DNA of 64,000 nucleotides, from contig NZ_FOGT01000019.1 in the NCBI RefSeq assembly GCF_900111295.1, positions 1 to 64,000 of the forward strand, written 5' to 3'. Position numbers and translations under genes: made by a program. Origin of the DNA: Salipaludibacillus aurantiacus. Lineage in GTDB: Bacteria; Bacillota; Bacilli; Bacillales; Salisediminibacteriaceae. Of the stretch, positions 45,232 through 50,935 are shown piece after piece. Within the stretch, counting starts at the first letter, position 1. Each line of letters starts with the position of its first letter. The notes beneath the pieces were generated by a model that did no database searches, was not told the origin of the DNA, and saw only the letters and a list, made by a program, of their open reading frames with translations.

Positions 45232-45695
45232 ATAAGAAGAGGCCGGGACAAAAGAATAGTAATAATAAAGAAAGGCGAACTAATCTTATGATTTTTGTTC
45301 GGCTTTTCGCTTTTGTACTTAATATGATAAATAGTAATGGCAGTGATATCAGTCCGCCAGGCGGACGCTTGCCCAGGGGCTTGTCTTCAGCTAAATTCAA
45401 CTCAGCCGGTAGCTTCGTTGAATTGGATCTTCAGACTGCACTTCATCCCTGTGGCGTCGCCGCCTTCTGTCCTTCAATCAAAAAAAACTAAAAAATGATG
45501 AGGTTCAAAAATCACGAGACGCCTGCAGGAAAAGCATCTTCTGAAGATCCCGCATGCGATCTTTGCCGAGGAGCTGAAGAGATGCCTGCGGCAAGCGAGT
45601 GCATTTATGAACCTTCATCTCATGTTATGGTCTATTGTGAATTCATTCTTCGGTTATCCTGGATTTAATTTAGTTTTGTCCCAGCCTCTTCTTAA
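45232..45695. repeat. Interspersed repeat element, copy 2 (about 464 bp, with nested insert)
   Basis: It shares with 2250-2592 the CCGGGACAAAAGAATAGTAA opening, GTCCGCCAGGCGGACGCTTGCC, CTTGTCTTCAGCTAAATTC, GGCGTCGCCGCCTTCTGTCC and the TTTTGTCCCAGCC close. Its own ends are near-perfect inverted repeats (TAAGAAGAGGCCGGGACAAAA versus TAAGAAGAGGCTGGGACAAAA). It begins two bases after a lipoprotein stop codon. About 130 bp extra, bounded by its own inverted repeat, is inserted at 45494-45623. No coding capacity is credible. Confidence 0.88.
45494..45623. repeat. Nested palindromic repeat inside copy 2
   Basis: Bounded by ATGATGAGGTTCAAAAATCAC and the near-complement of GTGCATTTATGAACCTTCAT. The interior (GAGACGCCTGCAGGAAAAGC ... 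GAAGATCCCGCATGCGATC ... GGAGCTGAAGAGATGCC) resembles, from memory, a palindromic repeat scattered in Bacillaceae genomes. It is missing from copy 1, which marks it as a separate insertion. Confidence 0.65.
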
Positions 45696-45795
45696 TTGGC
45701 TGGATTTCCTATTTTTTCAAATAATAAAAAAAGTGCAACTCAAGCGTCTGTCGATTATAATTAAGGTGCATTTAAAACACTGGGAGGAATGTTCA

Positions 45796-46356
45796 ATGTT
45801 AGAAAGCACCCCGCGAACTGTGATGCACTGTTATCCTGGATTAATTGCCCTCGTCACAGCTAAAAATGATGAAACACAAAATATTATGGCTGCAGGCTGG
45901 CACTCATACATATCGTATGACCCGCCTATTTATGGGGTAGCTGTTGCAAAAGAGCGTTTTACACATCATCTCATTAAAGAAAGCGGCAACTTTGCCATTA
46001 ACTTTGTCCCTGCGGAATACGCTCATTTTATTGAAGCATCAGGTAAAAAGTCCGGTTCTGACGGAGATAAATTTACTAAGCTGATGGCAAAGTGGAAAAA
46101 AGGCGAAGCTACCGGGGCGCCAATTCTGGAAAACGCCTATGTAGCCTATGAGTGTGAAGTAATGGATATAAATACTTACGGAGATCACGACTGGATAGTT
46201 GGAAAGATCACATTGTTTCATCAGGACAAAGAAAGGTTTGAGGAGAATGGCTTGCCTGACTTTAGCAAACTACAGCTCCCTTTGTTCCTGGGCCAGTCCA
46301 AATACTTAATTGCCGACAAAGCAACGACTATGAAAGAGATCCATTTGGATAAATAA
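45796..46356 (+). CDS. Flavin reductase family protein
   Basis: 186 residues from the ATG at 45796, with GGGAGGAATG upstream; the upstream part of the open frame lies in the repeat and is not coding. It has the split-barrel FMN-binding fold: MAAGWHSYISYDPPIYGVAVAKERFTHHLIKESGNFAINFVP, then GEATGAPILENAYVAYECEV and the DHDWIVGKI strand. Members reduce flavins with NAD(P)H or act as FMN-binding oxidoreductases. The specific partner is unknown. Confidence 0.88.
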   Translation: MLESTPRTVMHCYPGLIALVTAKNDETQNIMAAGWHSYISYDPPIYGVAVAKERFTHHLIKESGNFAINFVPAEYAHFIEASGKKSGSDGDKFTKLMAKWKKGEATGAPILENAYVAYECEVMDINTYGDHDWIVGKITLFHQDKERFEENGLPDFSKLQLPLFLGQSKYLIADKATTMKEIHLDK

Positions 46357-46363
46357 ATTATAA

Positions 46364-46402
46364 AAAAATCTGTTGTGCTTATGGTCACAACAGATTTCTT
46401 TT
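46364..46402. terminator. Bidirectional terminator between flavin reductase and cadA
   Basis: AAATCTGTTGTG and CACAACAGATTT with a short loop. A-rich and T-rich flanks serve both convergent genes. Confidence 0.9.
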
Positions 46403-48505
46403 ATTTTTTATAAGACGTAAGCTGTTAAACGTTACAAGAAGCGTGGCTCCCATGTCTGCAAGAATCGCAATCCATAAGGTAAGCAGCCCAAATGGGACAA
46501 GTAATAGGGCCATCACTTTTAAACCAATCGAAAAAGCAATATTCTGTTTAATAATTTTAAGTGTCTTCCTGCTTAAATATACTAAATAAGGCAGTTTATG
46601 AAGTTCATCTCCCATAAGTGCAATATCTGCTGTTTCCAGGGCGGTATCAGTCCCGCCGCCCCCCATAGCTATGCCGAGATCGGCCTGAGCCATTGCCGGC
46701 GCGTCATTTATGCCGTCCCCTACCATGGCTACTATTTTTCCCTCTTCTTTCAATTCCTTAATTTTGTTTAATTTCTCTTCAGGTAAAAGCCCTGCCTCCA
46801 CTTTTGTAACTCCCGCTTTTTTTCCAACTGCTTCTGCAGTGAACGGCTGGTCTCCTGTAAGCATTATGATCTGCTTTATGCCAAGCTGCTTTAATTTTTT
46901 TAAGGAATCTCCGGCTTCTTTCCGGACATCATCCCGTAATGCTACCAGACCGAGTAACCGGCCCGGCTTTCCTGCCAGGATGACCGTCTTCCCCTGTTTT
47001 TCCAGATCTTCCACCTGGTTTTTCACAGCGGGTGAAAAAATGTCCTGGTAATACTTATCAACATATGAAGGGTTACTAAGATAAATAAACTCTCCGTTAA
47101 CTTTAGCTGATACGCCTCTCCCAGCGATGGCTTCCGCTTCGCTGACCTCACAGCCAATTCCTTCACAGCCTGACGACGCCGCATACGCTGCAAGGGTTTT
47201 AGCCAAAGGGTGTGTCGAGTGTTTTTCAAGGCTGTAAATATAATTCAGCAAATCAGAACGGGAGACGGGATTAAAAGGGATCACATCAGTAACTTCAGGA
47301 AATCCTTTTGTCAGTGTCCCTGTCTTATCAAATGCGAGGCTGTTTATTCGTCCCGCCTCTTCTAAATACACTCCGCCTTTAATAAGGACGCCTTGTCTGG
47401 CACTATTCCCAATCGCCGTTACGATCGCCACAGGGGTCGAAATAACCAGCGCACACGGGCAGCCAACCACAAGAGTAGCCAGCCCTAAATATATCCACTG
47501 CTCCCATGGAGCACCTGCCAGAAGAGGAGGCCCGGTCATTACCATAAAAGCAAGGAGCATAATGACCGGGGTGTAATAAGCCGCAAACCGGTCTATAAAC
47601 TGCTGTGCCGGAGCTTTCTCCCCTTGCGCTTCTTCTACCAGATGAATGATTTTAGCAAGGGTGGTATCTTTCACCAGTTTAGTTACTTCAGCCGTCAGCA
47701 CCCCTTCTTTATTTAACGTCCCGGCAAATAAACTGTCACCTTGCTCTTTGCCTGCGGGGATGCTTTCACCTGTAATAGCAGCTTCATTAACTGTAGAATA
47801 ACCATCAGTAACTACTCCGTCCAACGGTATTTTTTCTCCCGGACGAATGATGATTCTTTCCCCTACGCCGACATCCTCCACAGGCACAGATACTTCGCTC
47901 CCATGACGGATAACTATAGCTTCTTTAGGGCTCTTATGAATGAGAGAGCGGATCGATCGTCTCGCTCTGTCCATTGAATAACTTTCGAGGGCTTCACTGA
48001 TTGCGAAGAGGACGACTACAAGTGCTCCCTCTCCCCACTCGCCAATAATTGCAGCCCCAATAATAGCGATTGTCATTAAGGTTTTCATATCAAAAATTAA
48101 CCGGGTTAGATTTTTAAAACCCTGCCAAAACATAGCGTAACCGCCGATAACCATACTTGATAAAAATAATAAGACCGTTAACCCGTGCGATTCACCGTAT
48201 AATAAGTGACTGATCCAGCCGGCTGTGACGAGTAAAGCGGCTGCCCCTACCCTAAGCCACTTTGTTCTTCGCCAGACAGGCAGGTCATCTGATCGTTCAT
48301 TGCCCTGAAGGACTTTCAAGTTTTCAAACGCCCCTGCTTTTTCAATTTCTGAAACTGTAACTGTCCCTTCAACAGTCAGTTTTTCGGCAGCAAAATTTAC
48401 TTTAGCCTCCTGAACACCAGGGAGGGCCTCCACATTCTGCTCGAACCGAGCAGCACAGCTTGCTCATGTAAATCCTGAAATTTTGTAAATGTGTTTTTTA
48501 CTCAT
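46385..48505 (-). CDS. cadA: CadA-type Cd/Zn/Pb P1B ATPase with in-frame TGA at the first HMA cysteine (recoded or interrupted)
   Basis: Read through one TGA, the frame gives 706 residues (B. subtilis CadA 702). The ATG at 48505 follows AAGAAGG by eight bases and overlaps the cadC stop (ATGAGTAA). The N-terminus reads MSKKHIYKISGFT-TGA-ASCAARFEQNVEALPGVQEAKVN: a canonical HMA domain whose first motif cysteine (GFTCxxC) is codon 14, TGA at 48464-48466. Downstream, all P1B-ATPase motifs are intact: TGESIPAGKE (actuator), VVGCPCALVISTP (metal-site CPC), DKTGTLTKG (phosphorylated Asp), STHPLAKTL (HP) and MVGDGINDAPAMAQADLGIAM. A hairpin 10 nt after the TGA suits a SECIS. If not recoded, translation could restart at GTG 48433, but no Shine-Dalgarno is visible there, and the product would lack the HMA domain. 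Confidence 0.88.
48437..48453 (-). promoter_or_regulatory. SECIS-like hairpin 10 nt after the cadA TGA (candidate)
   Basis: In the mRNA sense CTGCTCGGTTCGAGCAG folds as a perfect 7-bp stem (CTGCUCG/CGAGCAG) with a GUU loop, or a 6-bp stem with a GGUUC loop. The apical loop begins 16-17 nt after the UGA and has G in its first position. This agrees with the bacterial SECIS model (apical loop roughly 16-37 nt after UGA, a G in the first two loop positions). The bulged U of E. coli fdhF is not present. Coding constraint or chance could also produce it. Confidence 0.45.
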
Positions 48506-48863
48506 TTATTTTGCCTTCTTTCATATGCTCTGACGCCACTTCAATAAGCTCCCGGACATGGTGGTCATCAAGCCTGTAAAAAGCAAGCTTTCCCTCTTTT
48601 CTGTATTTAACCAATCCATGTTTCTTTAGTATACGCAAATGATGGGAAGCTGTTGCTACGGAGCTGCCAAGTATATTGGCAACATCGCACACGCAAAGCT
48701 CCTCCTCTTTCGACAGCGCATAAGCCGCCTTCAGCCTTGTCTCATCCCCCAGAACTTTAAAAATCAGACTCGTCCCGCGAAGCATGTCTTTATCCATATG
48801 TTTTTTTAAACGTGAGACTTTCTCAGGATCATAACAATAGACATCACAAGTATCTTTAGCCAT
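48498..48863 (-). CDS. cadC: CadC, ArsR-family metal-responsive repressor
   Basis: 121 residues from ATG 48863 (GAGGAGG seven bases upstream). The metal-site cysteines of CadC are all present: DTCDVYCYD (N-terminal pair) and ELCVCD (recognition-helix-proximal pair); the winged helix is ILGSSVATASHHLRILKKHGLVKYRKEGKLAFYRL. Cd, Pb or Zn binding would release the operator. It overlaps cadA by eight bases, implying coupled translation. Two strong palindromes lie upstream. Confidence 0.95.
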   Translation of the reverse strand: MAKDTCDVYCYDPEKVSRLKKHMDKDMLRGTSLIFKVLGDETRLKAAYALSKEEELCVCDVANILGSSVATASHHLRILKKHGLVKYRKEGKLAFYRLDDHHVRELIEVASEHMKEGKINE

Positions 48864-48890
48864 CTTACCGCCTCCTCTGCGGGTATAGTT

Positions 48891-48916
48891 TATATTCAAA
48901 CGGTAGTTTGAATATA
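48891..48916. promoter_or_regulatory. CadC operator 1
   Basis: TATATTCAAAC-GGTA-GTTTGAATATA is a perfect 11-bp inverted repeat with the TTCAAAC/GTTTGAA core of ArsR/CadC sites, 28 bases before the cadC start. Confidence 0.8.
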
Positions 48917-48938
48917 GTATACTTTATCAGGGGAATAT

Positions 48939-48958
48939 ATTCAAATATATATTTGAAT
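48939..48958. promoter_or_regulatory. CadC operator 2
   Basis: ATTCAAATATATATTTGAAT is a perfect 20-bp palindrome, the classical ArsR/SmtB-type operator core, about 45 bp from the first (centre to centre). Confidence 0.8.
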
Positions 48959-49063
48959 GTTCGGGAAAGCAGGGGCTCTGCAGTCTTTTTTCCAAATGTT
49001 TTTCAGGCCGCGGGTTTTAAGGTAAAATAGACTCAGATTTAAATGTTGAAGGAGCTAATGAGT

Positions 49064-49963
49064 ATGAACAGACCGGGCCCCTATATAAATAATGTGCTTC
49101 TTACTAATAAAAACCCTGTGGTCCAGAGCATTATCGAAAAAAACACCAGTTATTATACCGGGAAATGGCAAAAGTATAAAAATCCCGGTGTATACAGCGG
49201 CTGGAACTGGCCCGCTTTTTTCTTTACTCCGTTCTGGCTTGCCTATCGTCATATGTATGTCTGGGTCATGGTTTTTTTCCTGCTCTATTTATCAGGTATA
49301 GCCGTGATCGCATTCTTGCCTGCCATGATTTATTACGGGGGAATTCCTGAGTATGTTCTGCCTGTGTGGCAAATGGTCTATCCTGTACTGATCAATGTGT
49401 TTTTCGGTTTAAAAGGAAATGCTTTATACGGAAAACGTACAGCAAAACTTGTGCAATGGAAAGAAGGAAAGATTGATAAACCTATGGCACCTTTGTTTAC
49501 TAAAACGGGAGGCTCCTGGCTGAGCGCTTTTGTTACCCCGGCAATCGTATGGCTTCTCCTGTTTGTGCCGTATCAGACAGTAGATTCCTGGGTTTACAAC
49601 CCGCCTTTGGAATATGGGGTTTACGTCTATTCAGACGACAAACCTTCCCCCCAAGGTGTTTTGGATGTTAAAAGAACTCCGTCATTTGAAAAATACTCTG
49701 CCAGAATTAATTTCCTGTATTACGGGGACGAACCTGTAGATAACCGCCGTTTCGATGTGCTGCTTTTTTATAAAGAAGAGGAGGATAACAGCTGGACATT
49801 GGAGCGGGAACGGACGTATACCTTTTTCACTTCTGACCGTGTCTCCCTCGATTTGATTGATGCTGAAGATCCTGCTGCCAAAACAGGAAAGTACCGCCTT
49901 GAAATCCATATAGACGGCAGCCTGGAAGCTGAGGAGGAGTTTACAATTACTCCTCCCCAGTAA
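49064..49963 (+). CDS. Uncharacterised membrane protein (DUF2628-like N-terminus)
   Basis: 299 residues from ATG 49064, nine bases after GAAGGAG (two earlier in-frame ATGs fit the Shine-Dalgarno less well). The N-terminal part has SGWNWPAFFFTPFWLAYRHMY, a segment typical of DUF2628-type proteins, then three membrane helices (about 63-85, 95-120, 155-175). The C-terminal extracytoplasmic domain (about 185-299) is beta-rich with paired Tyr/Asp strands. Monocistronic; no function recognised. Confidence 0.7.
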   Translation: MNRPGPYINNVLLTNKNPVVQSIIEKNTSYYTGKWQKYKNPGVYSGWNWPAFFFTPFWLAYRHMYVWVMVFFLLYLSGIAVIAFLPAMIYYGGIPEYVLPVWQMVYPVLINVFFGLKGNALYGKRTAKLVQWKEGKIDKPMAPLFTKTGGSWLSAFVTPAIVWLLLFVPYQTVDSWVYNPPLEYGVYVYSDDKPSPQGVLDVKRTPSFEKYSARINFLYYGDEPVDNRRFDVLLFYKEEEDNSWTLERERTYTFFTSDRVSLDLIDAEDPAAKTGKYRLEIHIDGSLEAEEEFTITPPQ

Positions 49964-50140
49964 ATACGGGTTAAGTATTTGGCAGCGGCACATGAAAGCA
50001 TGGATGCTTATTTGGAATGATGGTCTTTTTGCCTTTTCATCTGTCCTGCACACCGCTCGGGCATCTTCGGGCCCGGCCCATATGCTCTTAGGCTGACAAA
50101 TCTAAATGGCTAAAAACCTCCTACTACTTGATTCATTTTA

Positions 50141-50473
50141 TTAACTGACTTTTGTTCCGTTGGGTACTTCTTCATCCACATTTAACAGCACAACATCACC
50201 TTTTTCGGGCACTCCGCCCATGACCAGTACTTCCGAAGAGTACCCGGCTATTTTCATTGGGGGAAAATTAACCACGGCCATGACCTGACGCCCCATCAGG
50301 TCTTTTGGCTCGTAACGTTTTGTTATTTGAGCGCTAGACTGTTTTATTCCAATCTCTTCTCCGAAGTCTACTTTTAATTTAATAGCAGGGATTCTTGCTT
50401 CCGGAAAAGGCTCAGCTTCTACAACTGTGCCAATTCTCATATCAATTTTTTGAAAATCATCAATTGTCGCCAT
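50141..50473 (-). CDS. csaA: CsaA-type tRNA-binding-domain protein (chaperone)
   Basis: 110 residues. Single EMAP-II/OB fold: IDMRIGTVVEAEPFPEARIPAIKLKVDFGEEIGIKQSSAQIT and MGRQVMAVVNFPPMKIAGYSSEVLVMGG, as in B. subtilis CsaA (110). It has chaperone and export-related activity in that species and binds peptides as a dimer. Good ribosome binding site (GAGGTG). Confidence 0.93.
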   Translation of the reverse strand: MATIDDFQKIDMRIGTVVEAEPFPEARIPAIKLKVDFGEEIGIKQSSAQITKRYEPKDLMGRQVMAVVNFPPMKIAGYSSEVLVMGGVPEKGDVVLLNVDEEVPNGTKVS

Positions 50474-50821
50474 GACGTCACCTCATTTAATTTTTTTACT
50501 ACCTTATTCTCCGGCCAACCTTTCACGTTTAAAGAAGCACTTCAACAAGCACCTCCTCCATGATATTAATAATTAATTCTCCCCGCCGATAGGCTTTTAC
50601 CCTATGGTCTACCAGCTAAAAAATAGAGCAAACTTTATCTTGGCTGCATGTTACGGGCACGGCTCTCATTAACTATATTTCTTCCAGTGCCCGCTCTTTA
50701 ATTATTTCTTTTAAGACGCTCTATTTCCTTTAGATTTGTTTATATGGTTTCATATATCAGTCTTTCTTTAGCGCCCTGTTTATAACCAATATCTTAATTA
50801 TTGATGGTTATTCCACGAATT
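50474..50821. other. Intergenic region upstream of the BCCT gene, no recognised gene
   Basis: No credible frame or repeat is visible. A/T-rich with no clear terminator. A candidate SigB promoter and a leader hairpin follow at 50822-50929. Confidence 0.5.
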
Positions 50822-50848
50822 GTTTCATGCTATAGACAAACGGGGTAA
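50822..50848 (+). promoter_or_regulatory. Candidate SigB-dependent promoter of the BCCT gene
   Basis: GTTTCA (50822-50827), 15-nt spacer, GGGTAA (50843-50848); each hexamer differs from the SigB consensus GTTTAA/GGGTAT at one position. B. subtilis opuD is known to have a SigB promoter, so the match is biologically sensible. Confidence 0.5.
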
Positions 50849-50901
50849 ATATATTTATCATGACAAGTGGTATTCTTTTTATAGCCAGTAATTAACAATA
50901 C

Positions 50902-50929
50902 GGGAGGAGGGCCATCCGCTTCGGATGCC
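50902..50929 (+). promoter_or_regulatory. Shine-Dalgarno plus hairpin before the BCCT start codon
   Basis: A strong GGGAGGAGG (50902-50910) lies 25 nt from the ATG at 50936, too far for normal initiation. The gap folds as GGCCATCCG-CTT-CGGATGCC (one bulged C), which would shorten the effective distance. No in-frame start lies closer to the Shine-Dalgarno. Confidence 0.5.
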
Positions 50930-50935
50930 ATCACT

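Noticed and set aside
45607-45795. Extended N-terminus of the flavin reductase frame
   Set aside because: It runs through the repeat element; the internal ATG at 45796 has a good GGGAGG Shine-Dalgarno and matches the usual family start.
46385-48433. CadA as a naturally short protein starting at GTG 48433
   Set aside because: No ribosome binding site precedes that GTG, and a complete HMA N-terminus with its own coupled ATG lies upstream, broken only by the TGA.
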